Source: Rhodanobacter_A agri
GTDB taxonomy: Bacteria > Pseudomonadota > Gammaproteobacteria > Xanthomonadales > Rhodanobacteraceae
Assembly (NCBI RefSeq): GCF_044904705.1
Contig: NZ_JADIKL010000001.1
Span: 496,001 to 560,000 of the forward strand
DNA: 64,000 bases
Direction of reading: 5' to 3'
Shown: positions 1-9,702 of the stretch, in pieces
Layout of the letters: each line of letters opens with the position of its first letter
How positions within the stretch are numbered: position 1 is the first letter of the stretch
Notes under the pieces: generated by a model
Database searches by the model: none
Told to the model about the DNA's origin: nothing
The model's input: the letters and a program-made list of their open reading frames with translations, nothing else
Position numbers and translations under genes: made by a program

Positions 1-269
1 AGGATCACCCTTGCTTCCTCGCGGCTCTCCAGCTTCGCAGCCAGCAGGATGCCCTGGATCGCCAGCGCCGCCAGGGTCAGGAAGTCGTAGCGTGCCAGCC
101 AGGCGTGCCGCGGATACCAGCGCCAGCTGACCAGCAGCAGCGCCACCATCAGGCCGCCGAACAGGCAGGCCGAGGCCTGCTTGAACCCGAAGCAGAGGAA
201 CTCGTACACGCCCGCCGCCACGTGGCCACGGGTTCGTGCCCAGCGCCCAAGCCGCCGGTCCAGCCGCAT
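1..269 (-). CDS. DUF817 family membrane protein, 3' part outside window
   Basis: The minus strand reads from an ATG at 269 to the window edge with no stop. The product has a basic start (MRLDRRLGRWARTRG), then FLCFGFKQASACLFGG, a hydrophobic segment, WYPRHAWLARYDF and LAALAIQGILLAAKLE. This order of a KQA-CLFGG block, RYDF and an AxAIQ-LLxxKLE block is that of the DUF817 integral membrane family, whose function is unknown. About 90 of the family's roughly 260 residues are present. Two further in-frame ATGs at 293 and 305 could also be the start; a GGAGG lies 13 nt before the ATG at 305. It is divergent from ettA across about 200 bp in which I see no other gene. Confidence 0.75.
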   Translation of the reverse strand, partial: MRLDRRLGRWARTRGHVAAGVYEFLCFGFKQASACLFGGLMVALLLVSWRWYPRHAWLARYDFLTLAALAIQGILLAAKLESREEARVI

Positions 270-472
270 GATCGCGGCCGCGTGCCCCGCCATCGATCCG
301 CCCATACCCTGCCCCGCCTGCCTCCAAGACCGCACAGCCTGGGCGCGGTATCTGGCGCTTGCGGGCCCCGCCATGGCGGGGAAAGGCCCTATCGGCGATA
401 ATTGGCGGTCTTTGTTTCCCTTACCTGTGCCGGGCCGCTGTCGCGGCTTGTGGATCGCCTTCAGGAGCGCGC

Positions 473-2134
473 ATGCAATACATCTACACCATGAACGGGG
501 TGAGCAAGATCGTTCCCCCGAAGCGCCAGATCATCAAGGACATCTCGCTGTCGTTCTTCCCCGGCGCGAAGATCGGCCTGCTCGGCGTCAATGGCGCGGG
601 CAAGTCCACCGTGCTGAAGATCATGGCCGGCGTGGATACCGACTTCCAGGGCGAGGCGCGTGCGCAGCCCGGCACCAAGGTCGGCTACCTGGCGCAGGAG
701 CCGGACCTGAACCCGGAAAAGACCGTGCGCGAAGTGGTCGAGGAAGGCGTGTCGGTGATCCTCGACGCACAGAAGCGGCTGGAAGAGGTCTACGCCGCCT
801 ATGCCGAGGAAGGCGCCGATTTCGACGCGTTGGCCAAGGAGCAGGAACAGCTGGAAGGCATCCTGGCCGCGAACGACGCCCACGCACTGGAGCGCCAGCT
901 CGAAGTGGCCGCCGACGCGTTGCGCCTGCCGGCGTGGGACGCCAAAGTCGGTCCGCTGTCCGGCGGCGAGAAGCGCCGCGTGGCGCTGTGCCGCCTGCTG
1001 CTGTCCAAGCCGGACATGCTGCTGCTGGACGAACCGACCAACCATCTCGACGCCGAGTCCGTCGACTGGCTGGAGCAGTTCCTGCACGACTACCCCGGCA
1101 CCGTGGTGGCGGTCACCCATGACCGCTACTTCCTCGACAACGCCGCCGAGTGGATTCTCGAACTCGACCGCGGCCGCGGCATCCCGTGGAAGGGCAACTA
1201 CACCGAGTGGCTGGAGCAGAAGGACGCTCGCCTGAAGCAGGAAGCCAACCAGGAGAAGTCGCGCCAGAAGGCGATCGAGAAGGAACTGGAGTGGGTGCGT
1301 TCGGCCGCCAAGGGCCGCCAGTCCAAGGGCAAGGCGCGCCTGGCCCGCTTCGAGGAGCTGAACTCGGTCGACTACCAGCGTCGCAACGAGACCAACGAGA
1401 TCTTCATCCCGCCGGGCGAGCGCCTGGGCCAGGAAGTGATCGAGTTCAAGAACGTCACCAAGTCGTTCGGCGACCGCGTGCTGATCGAGGACCTGTCGTT
1501 CAAGGTGCCGCCGGGCGCGATCATCGGCGTGATCGGCCCCAACGGCGCCGGCAAGTCCACCCTGATGAAGATGATCATGGGCAAGGAAACGCCGGATTCG
1601 GGCGAGGTGAAGCTGGGCCACACCACCAAGCTGGCCTACGTCGACCAGTCGCGCGACGCACTCGACCCGAAGAACAACGTGTGGCAGGAGGTATCCGGCG
1701 GTTCGGACATCCTCACCATCGGCAACTTCGAGATCCAGTCGCGCGCCTACATCGGCCGCTTCAACTTCAAGGGCACCGACCAGCAGAAGATCGTCGGCAG
1801 CCTGTCCGGCGGCGAACGCGGCCGCCTGCACATGGCCAAGACCCTGCTGCAGGGCGGCAACGTGCTGCTGCTCGACGAACCGTCCAACGACCTCGACGTG
1901 GAAACCCTGCGCGCGCTGGAAGACGCCCTGCTGGAATTCCCCGGCAGCGCGATCGTGATCTCGCATGACCGCTGGTTCCTCGACCGCATCGCCACGCACA
2001 TCATCGCGTTCGAAGGCGACTCGCACGTGGAGTTCTTCCCCGGCAACTACAACGAGTACGAAGCCGACAAGAAGCGCCGCCTCGGCGACGAGGCCGCGAA
2101 GCCGCATCGCGTGAAGTACAAGAAGCTGGCGTAA
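473..2134 (+). CDS. ettA: energy-dependent translational throttle protein EttA (ABC-F)
   Basis: This 553-residue ABC-F protein is known in E. coli to bind the ribosomal E site and gate entry into elongation according to the ATP/ADP ratio. It is soluble, with two ATPase domains and no membrane part. The first Walker A is GVNGAGKST (residues 38-46) with signature LSGGEKRR; the second domain has GPNGAGKST and LSGGERGR. Walker B motifs end in LLLDEPTN and LLLDEPSN. The length matches the usual 555 residues. The start MQYIYTMNGVSK is the conserved EttA N-terminus and follows a CAGGAG 5 nt upstream; the open frame extends to 359 but that extension has no family similarity. Confidence 0.96.
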   Translation: MQYIYTMNGVSKIVPPKRQIIKDISLSFFPGAKIGLLGVNGAGKSTVLKIMAGVDTDFQGEARAQPGTKVGYLAQEPDLNPEKTVREVVEEGVSVILDAQKRLEEVYAAYAEEGADFDALAKEQEQLEGILAANDAHALERQLEVAADALRLPAWDAKVGPLSGGEKRRVALCRLLLSKPDMLLLDEPTNHLDAESVDWLEQFLHDYPGTVVAVTHDRYFLDNAAEWILELDRGRGIPWKGNYTEWLEQKDARLKQEANQEKSRQKAIEKELEWVRSAAKGRQSKGKARLARFEELNSVDYQRRNETNEIFIPPGERLGQEVIEFKNVTKSFGDRVLIEDLSFKVPPGAIIGVIGPNGAGKSTLMKMIMGKETPDSGEVKLGHTTKLAYVDQSRDALDPKNNVWQEVSGGSDILTIGNFEIQSRAYIGRFNFKGTDQQKIVGSLSGGERGRLHMAKTLLQGGNVLLLDEPSNDLDVETLRALEDALLEFPGSAIVISHDRWFLDRIATHIIAFEGDSHVEFFPGNYNEYEADKKRRLGDEAAKPHRVKYKKLA

Positions 2135-2146
2135 GCATGCTTCAAG

Positions 2147-2286
2147 CCCCTCTCCCGCTGGGAGAGGGGTTGGGGTGAGGGTCCGGCCGGAGCACACCAC
2201 CAACTCAGCCGAAAAGCTTCATCGCCCCGCTCCGCCCGCACCCTCATCCGCCCCTGCGGGGCACCTTCTCCCAGCGGGAGAAGGGA
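2147..2286. repeat. dispersed palindromic repeat, inverted pair (family A)
   Basis: Between ettA and pyrF two GC-rich hairpin units face each other. The first begins CCCCTCTCCCGCTGGGAGAG and continues GGTTGGGGTGAGGGTCC; the second carries the reverse complement (CCCTCATCC, then TTCTCCCAGCGGGAGAAGGG). The same unit recurs at 7096, 14284, 14681, 37024, 39652, 42286, 49776 and 61581. It resembles the REP/BIME class of intergenic elements. The first hairpin directly follows ettA and could also stop transcription, though it lacks a T-run. Confidence 0.75.
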
Positions 2287-2306
2287 AACCTGGAACGGAG
2301 CCTACG

Positions 2307-3122
2307 ATGCACTTCATGCAATCCCTGCAAGACGCATGGAACCGCAACCAATCGCTGGTCTGCGTCGGCCTCGATCCCGAACCTGCGAAATTCCCGGCAC
2401 ACCTGAAGGGCCGCCCTGACGCGGTGTTCGAGTTCTGCCGCGACATCGTCGACGCCACCGCCGACCTCGTCTGCACCTTCAAGCCCCAGATCGCCCACTT
2501 CGCCGCGCTGCGCGCCGAAGATGCACTCGAACGCCTGATCGCGCATATCCACGACCGGCATCCCGGCGTGCCGGTGATCCTCGACGCCAAGCGCGGCGAC
2601 ATCGGCAGTACCGCGCAGCACTACGCCAGCGAGGCCTTCGAGCGCTACCGCGCCGATGCGGTAACGCTGAACCCCTACCTCGGCCGCGACTCGGCGCAGC
2701 CCTTCCTCGAGCGTGCCGACAAAGGCGTGATCCTGCTCTGCCGCACCTCCAACCCCGGCGGCGCGGACTTCCAGGCACTGGACTGCGGCGGCGTCCCCCT
2801 CTACCTACGCGTGGCCGAAACCATCGCCCGCGACTGGAACGCCAACGGCAACTGCGCCCTGGTCACCGGCGCCACTTGGCCCGAAGAGCTGGGCCAAGTG
2901 CGCGACGTGGTGGGCAATATGCCTCTGCTGGTGCCCGGCATCGGCGCCCAGGGCGGCGACGTGGAAGCTGTGCTGCAGCATGGCCTCGCCGCCGATGGCG
3001 CCGGCCTGATGATCAGCTCCTCGCGCGCCATCCTCTATGCCGGCAGCGGCGAGGACTTTGCCCAGGCCGCACGAGCGGCCGCGCAGGCATTGCGCGACAC
3101 CATCAACCGCCATCGCGCCTGA
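2307..3122 (+). CDS. pyrF: orotidine 5'-phosphate decarboxylase, type 2
   Basis: The enzyme converts OMP to UMP in the last step of pyrimidine synthesis. The 271-residue length and the motif ILDAKRGDIGSTA (around residues 91-103, with the catalytic Asp93-Lys95-Asp98 cluster) mark the longer type 2 OMP decarboxylase rather than the E. coli-type enzyme. A phosphate-binding stretch LVPGIGAQGGD lies near residues 210-220. The ATG at 2307 is chosen because the open frame upstream of it is encoded by the family A repeat and carries no family similarity; GGAACGGAG precedes it. The RNA methylase follows 21 nt downstream. Confidence 0.95.
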   Translation: MHFMQSLQDAWNRNQSLVCVGLDPEPAKFPAHLKGRPDAVFEFCRDIVDATADLVCTFKPQIAHFAALRAEDALERLIAHIHDRHPGVPVILDAKRGDIGSTAQHYASEAFERYRADAVTLNPYLGRDSAQPFLERADKGVILLCRTSNPGGADFQALDCGGVPLYLRVAETIARDWNANGNCALVTGATWPEELGQVRDVVGNMPLLVPGIGAQGGDVEAVLQHGLAADGAGLMISSSRAILYAGSGEDFAQAARAAAQALRDTINRHRA

Positions 3123-3143
3123 TCGCTGCGCGCGGATCGACGC

Positions 3144-3656
3144 ATGCAAAACACGCAGCTCGACCACCGCGCGTACCGGCCCACCGGTGCGAAGCGCGCG
3201 CTCTGCCTGCTGGCGCACAACGTCCAGCGGCCCGCGAACGTGGGCAGCCTGTTCCGTATCGCCGACGCGCTCGGTGTGGAGAAGCTCTTCCTCACCGGGC
3301 GTTCCTGCACCCCGGCGCATCCGAAAGCCCGCAAGGCCGCGCGCACTACCGAGCAGCGCGTGCCCTCCGTCCATGCCGACGATCCGCTGCCGATCGTGGC
3401 GGCGCTGAAGCAGGCCGGCTACCGCATCGTCAGCCTTGAAATCAGCTCGACCAGCATCGACCTCGCCGAACTCCCCGTCGTGCCCGGCGACCGCATCTGC
3501 CTGGTCCTGGGCAACGAGAGCGCCGGCGTCTGCCAACCGCTGCTGGATGTCTCGGACGCCACCGTGCACATCCCGATGTGCGGCGAAAACTCTTCGATGA
3601 ACGTCGCCAGCGCCTGCGCCATCGCCACTTACGTCATCGCACGCAAGCTGGGATGA
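3144..3656 (+). CDS. TrmH/SpoU family RNA 2'-O-methyltransferase
   Basis: This 170-residue SPOUT methyltransferase is expected to transfer a methyl group from S-adenosylmethionine to a ribose 2'-OH in RNA. The three SpoU motifs are all present: NVQRPANVGSLFRIAD (near 30-45), CLVLGNESAGV (near 118-128) and IPMCGENSSMNVASACAI (near 143-160). There is no N-terminal substrate-binding domain, so it is a minimal-length enzyme and the target nucleotide cannot be read from the sequence. It probably shares a transcript with pyrF (21 nt gap). Confidence 0.88.
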   Translation: MQNTQLDHRAYRPTGAKRALCLLAHNVQRPANVGSLFRIADALGVEKLFLTGRSCTPAHPKARKAARTTEQRVPSVHADDPLPIVAALKQAGYRIVSLEISSTSIDLAELPVVPGDRICLVLGNESAGVCQPLLDVSDATVHIPMCGENSSMNVASACAIATYVIARKLG

Positions 3657-3706
3657 TCCGGCAAGGGTGAGAGCACCCGATCCGCCGGCTGCGTGGAGCC
3701 CCGTTC

Positions 3707-4123
3707 ATGCGCACCAATCGATCCATCCCGAACGCCACCGTCATTCCCGTGCTCGGCTACGCCGACGTGCGTGAGGCGGCCGACTGGCTGTGCCGGGCGT
3801 TCGGGTTCCGCCCCAGGCTGCGCATCGGCGACCACCGCATCCAGCTCGTCTACGGCGACGGGGCGATGGTGGTCAGCGACGCCGGCCCGGAAAGCGGCGA
3901 ACAGCCGCCGCGGCAATCCGTGATGGTGCGAGTGGACGATGCCGACGCCCACCATGCGCAGGCCGTGGCCGCCGGGGCGCGCATCGTCCGCGAGCCGGCC
4001 AGTTGGCCCTACGGCGAGCGCCAGTATTCGGCCATGGATATCGGCGGCCATCTATGGACGTTCACGCAGACGGTGGCCGATGCGGACCCTGCCAGCTGGG
4101 GCGGCGAACTCGTCGAACAGTGA
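3707..4123 (+). CDS. VOC (glyoxalase/bleomycin-resistance fold) family protein
   Basis: The 138-residue product has the paired beta-alpha-beta-beta-beta layout of the vicinal-oxygen-chelate superfamily: an N-terminal PVLGYADVREAADWLCRAFGF helix block, HRIQLVYGDGAMVV, then a second half with VDDADAHHAQAVAAGA and MDIGGHLWTF. The GHLWTF ending is typical of PhnB-like and glyoxalase-like members. Metal ligands and substrate cannot be assigned. It lies 50 nt after the RNA methylase and shows no other functional neighbour. Confidence 0.8.
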   Translation: MRTNRSIPNATVIPVLGYADVREAADWLCRAFGFRPRLRIGDHRIQLVYGDGAMVVSDAGPESGEQPPRQSVMVRVDDADAHHAQAVAAGARIVREPASWPYGERQYSAMDIGGHLWTFTQTVADADPASWGGELVEQ

Positions 4124-4168
4124 GACCCGCGGCCGGCCCGGCGGTACGCCGCGGGCGGCCCCAGCGCT

Positions 4169-4196
4169 TTGTCCGCCGGCCCCGCCCCCGTACAAT
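4169..4196 (+). promoter_or_regulatory. putative sigma-70 promoter of valS
   Basis: TTGTCC (4169-4174) and TACAAT (4191-4196) are separated by 16 bp and lie about 55 bp before the valS ATG at 4253. The -10 hexamer matches five of six consensus bases, the -35 four of six. Confidence 0.45.
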
Positions 4197-4252
4197 TCAA
4201 GGCTTTGACGCCAGATCCCGCACCCGGCCGGTGCGCGCCATCGCGAGTCCCC

Positions 4253-7084
<2,832 letters not shown>

Positions 7085-7095
7085 CCGGCTTCGCG

Positions 7096-7131
7096 CTCTC
7101 TCCCCATCGGGGAGAGGCCTGGGGTGAGGGG
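7096..7131. repeat. dispersed palindromic repeat (family A), single unit
   Basis: CTCTCCCCATCGGGGAGAG followed by GCCTGGGGTGAGGGG is one unit of the family described at 2147. It lies between the convergent valS and rimI genes and may act as a bidirectional transcription stop. A run of nine C follows at 7150-7158. Confidence 0.65.
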
Positions 7132-7163
7132 CCAATCTTGCAGCAGAAGCCCCCCCCCTTTAC

Positions 7164-7646
7164 CTATTTCTCGATATGGCCTTCGGCCATATCGAGCCCC
7201 ATCACGATCGCGTCCTCGCGCCCGTCTTTCGCCGGGTAATAGCGCGGGCGCCGGCCGATCTCGCGGAAACCTATCGACTCGTACAAGGCCTTCGCCAGCG
7301 GGTTCGAGGGCCGCACTTCCAGGAACACGCGCTGCGCGCCGCTCCAACGCGACACGTCCAGCAGGCGACCCAGCAGGTGCCTGCCCAGCCCGCGGCCGCG
7401 GTATCCGGAGGCGATGCAGATGTTGAGCACGTGCGCCTCGCCCGCGCCCACCGAGAGGATGCCGTAGCCGGCCAGTTCCTCGTCGATGCACAGCACCCAG
7501 CACGGATGCCCCGCCTTCAGGCAGTCGGCGAAGATGCCCCGCGTCCACGGAAAGTCGTAGGAATCCTGCTCCACCGCCGCGACGTCGTCGAGGTCGTCCA
7601 GGCGCATCAGGCGCATGTGGCTGGCCGGACGGGCGACCGCGACCAT
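7164..7646 (-). CDS. rimI: ribosomal protein S18-alanine N-acetyltransferase
   Basis: This 160-residue GNAT enzyme acetylates the N-terminal alanine of ribosomal protein S18 using acetyl-CoA. The acetyl-CoA loop is SGYRGRGLGRHLL (near 80-92), preceded by VLNICIAS and followed by VFLEVRPSNPLAKALYESIGF, the conserved RimI catalytic and substrate block. A long N-terminal extension is possible in frame, but ATG 7646 fits best: it lies 4 nt after the holD stop, and the holD-rimI order is the same as in E. coli. Confidence 0.93.
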   Translation of the reverse strand: MVAVARPASHMRLMRLDDLDDVAAVEQDSYDFPWTRGIFADCLKAGHPCWVLCIDEELAGYGILSVGAGEAHVLNICIASGYRGRGLGRHLLGRLLDVSRWSGAQRVFLEVRPSNPLAKALYESIGFREIGRRPRYYPAKDGREDAIVMGLDMAEGHIEK

Positions 7647-7650
7647 GAGT

Positions 7651-8142
7651 TCAGCGCCCTGCCGCGGCCAGGCTGCGGCGCAAGGTACGCAGCGCGATCC
7701 AAAGCCGCCGCTTGGCGGCGGCGTCGCCCAGCAGGCGAGCCGGTTCGTCCACCAGCACGATCTGCGCCTGCGCCGTGACCTGCATCGGCAGGCTGCGCCC
7801 CAGGGCATGCGCTTGCGCCTCGCCGCAGGCCAGGTAGGCGCGCGCCTGCGGCACCGCGATTTCCTCCTGGCCGGCTTGCACCTGCACGCGTGCGGCACGT
7901 GCCAGCGGCGCGCCGCCGCTGGTCAGGGCGCGTCCCAGCAGGTCCAGCTCGCGAGCGCCGCAGGCCACCGGCAGCAGCACCACGCAATCGGCATGCGTGG
8001 CCGTTGGCGAGGGTTGTTCATCCACCGGCAGCTCTACGCTGTCCGTTGCCACCTGCCGACACTGCCACGGCGTAAGGCCCAACGCATGCAGCACCCGCGC
8101 GCGGTGCGCGGCAGTCACCGATGCGACGGCCGGCGCGCTCAC
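7651..8142 (-). CDS. holD: DNA polymerase III psi subunit (HolD-like), divergent
   Basis: The predicted 163-residue protein opens its domain with VLHALGLTPWQCRQ, comparable to the LGITQWSLR block of E. coli HolD, and ends with RRLWIALRTLRRSL, the position of the final HolD helix. HolD links the clamp loader to single-strand-binding protein through the chi subunit. Family assignment rests on these two blocks, the size and the conserved position directly before rimI. The start is a GTG at 8142 whose GTGA overlaps the pssA stop; AGGAGAG precedes it. It is translationally coupled to both neighbours. Confidence 0.72.
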   Translation of the reverse strand: MSAPAVASVTAAHRARVLHALGLTPWQCRQVATDSVELPVDEQPSPTATHADCVVLLPVACGARELDLLGRALTSGGAPLARAARVQVQAGQEEIAVPQARAYLACGEAQAHALGRSLPMQVTAQAQIVLVDEPARLLGDAAAKRRLWIALRTLRRSLAAAGR

Positions 8143-8924
8143 GCCCGCTCTCCTCGCCGCGGCCGGCGGCGATGGCCGGCCAGCCCCCACAAGGTGAGTG
8201 CCGGGCCGGAAAGCAGGTAGATCGTGAAACCGGCCAGCAGCACGCGCGGCGGATCGAGGGAGAGCACCAGCAGCAGCAGCAGCGCCACCACGACCCACAC
8301 GAAGGGCACGCGCTGGCGGTCGCCCAGCGGCAGCGATTTGAAGCTGAAATAGCGGAAACGGCTGACCATCAGCAGGCCGGGGATCACCGCGATCCACGGC
8401 GTGACGAAGCACAGGTCGGTCCCCGGAACCGACCACTTTTCCATGCTCCACACGAAGGACATGCACACCGCGGCCGCGGCCGGGCTGGCCAGTCCCTGGA
8501 AGTAGCGCTTGTCGGCCACCCCCACCTGGGTGTTGAAGCGCGCCAGCCGCAGCGCGGCGCAGGCGGCGTAGATGAAGGCCGCGGCCCAGCCCAGCTTGCC
8601 CCACAGCGGGCCGAAGTCGCGCAGCGTGGAGAGCGACCACGTATACATCACCAGCGCCGGCGCCAGGCCGAAGCTCACCAGGTCCGACAACGAGTCGTAC
8701 TGCACGCCGAATTCGCTCTGCGTGCCGGTGAGGCGCGCCACCCGGCCGTCCATGCCGTCCAGTAGCGCGGCGATGAACACCGCCACCGCCGCATCCCCGA
8801 AACGGCCGCCGATGCTGGCGATGATCGCGTAGAAGCCGGCGAACATCGCCCCGGTGGTAAACAGGTTCGGCAGCAGGTAGATGCCGCGGTGCCGGGGCGG
8901 GCGTACGGGCAGGGAGTCGCTCAT
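8139..8924 (-). CDS. pssA: CDP-diacylglycerol-serine O-phosphatidyltransferase
   Basis: This inner-membrane enzyme makes phosphatidylserine, the precursor of phosphatidylethanolamine. The CDP-alcohol phosphotransferase signature DG-x2-AR-x8-G-x3-D-x3-D is complete as DGMDGRVAR followed by FGVQYDSLSD (near residues 57-80). Several hydrophobic segments follow in the 261 residues, and the C-terminus is basic (RRRPRRGERA). It is the first gene of the pssA-holD-rimI operon. A TAAACT hexamer at 8951-8956 (minus) could be its -10 box and coincides with the edge of a dispersed repeat. Confidence 0.95.
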   Translation of the reverse strand: MSDSLPVRPPRHRGIYLLPNLFTTGAMFAGFYAIIASIGGRFGDAAVAVFIAALLDGMDGRVARLTGTQSEFGVQYDSLSDLVSFGLAPALVMYTWSLSTLRDFGPLWGKLGWAAAFIYAACAALRLARFNTQVGVADKRYFQGLASPAAAAVCMSFVWSMEKWSVPGTDLCFVTPWIAVIPGLLMVSRFRYFSFKSLPLGDRQRVPFVWVVVALLLLLVLSLDPPRVLLAGFTIYLLSGPALTLWGLAGHRRRPRRGERA

Positions 8925-8952
8925 GGATCAATCCGTGACAGGATGCGCGCAG

Positions 8953-9043
8953 TTTAGAGCCTGTTGGATGTCGCCGCATGCCCCGCCCCGGGAACGGTTT
9001 GCACCCGGACCAGGGAAAATCGACGGCACGCGGGCGCCTGACG
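8953..9043. repeat. dispersed intergenic repeat (family B), copy 1
   Basis: The stretch starts TAGAGCCTGTTGGATG, continues CCCCGCCCCGGGAACGGTTT and ends near GGCACGCGGG. It aligns with 13491-13650 and with 23285-23440. It fills part of the 254-bp gap between pssA and the DUF4124 gene. The rest of this gap holds an 11-base G run at 9129-9139. Confidence 0.7.
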
Positions 9044-9178
9044 CAGGCCATGTTGTGACATCGATCAGGCTCTCGATCATCGCCCGCTTGAGTCCGGACG
9101 GCCCCGGCGGTCTACTAGTGCACCATCCGGGGGGGGGGGATTCGCCCGGACATCTTCCGCGCTTGTCTGGAGAACTCC

Positions 9179-9607
9179 ATGCCTCGTTCGCTGATCGCCG
9201 TGGCGCTGCTGCTGATCGCCCCGCTGGCCGCCGCCCAGCAAATCTACAAATGGACGGACGCCAAGGGCACGGTGCACTACTCGCAATCCGCGCCCACCGA
9301 AGGCACCCGCTACCAGACGGTGAAGCTGGCCGGCGGCGTGGAATCCTCCGATACGCCGGCACCGCAGCCGGCTACCAGCAATACCTCCGCGCCGGCCAAC
9401 AGCGCTGCCCCGGCCCCGATGACCGACACCCCGGCCAATCGCGCCAGGCTGTGCGCCACGCTGAAGTCCAACCTCGCCACCCTGCAGGCCAGCGGCCCGG
9501 TGGTGATGCAGCAAGCCGGCAAACCCGCCGTGCTCAGCGACGACCAGCGCAAGCAACAGATCGAAACCGCCAACGCGCAGTATCGGCAGTACTGCGCCGG
9601 GCAATAA
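9179..9607 (+). CDS. DUF4124 domain-containing exported protein
   Basis: The 142-residue product has a signal peptide (MPRSLIAVALLLIAPLAAA, cleavage about residue 20) followed at once by QQIYKWTDAKGTVHYSQSAP, the DUF4124 core motif (YKWxDxxGxxHYS). A Ser/Ala/Pro-rich linker (about 60-85) precedes an alpha-helical, Gln-rich C-terminal part ending QYRQYCAGQ. The function of the family is unknown; an envelope location is inferred from the signal peptide. TGGAG lies 7 nt before the ATG. Confidence 0.85.
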   Translation: MPRSLIAVALLLIAPLAAAQQIYKWTDAKGTVHYSQSAPTEGTRYQTVKLAGGVESSDTPAPQPATSNTSAPANSAAPAPMTDTPANRARLCATLKSNLATLQASGPVVMQQAGKPAVLSDDQRKQQIETANAQYRQYCAGQ

Positions 9608-9620
9608 GCCACCACCAGGC

Positions 9621-9647
9621 TGCGGACCCGCGATCGCGGGTTCCGCA
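9621..9647 (+). terminator. strong hairpin after the DUF4124 gene
   Basis: TGCGGA and CCCGCG form a stem with CGCGGG and TTCCGCA around an AT loop. It lies 13 nt after the stop and just before the proS -10 box. There is no T-run, so termination is plausible but not certain. Confidence 0.45.
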
Positions 9648-9666
9648 GCGCAGCACGGCGCACCGC

Positions 9667-9672
9667 TATAAT
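9667..9672 (+). promoter_or_regulatory. TATAAT -10 box of proS
   Basis: A perfect TATAAT lies 30 bp before the proS ATG. No good -35 hexamer is seen at 16-18 bp; the 9621-9647 hairpin occupies that region. Confidence 0.45.
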
Positions 9673-9702
9673 CTGGCTCTTTCAACGCCGGAAACCGCCT
9701 GC

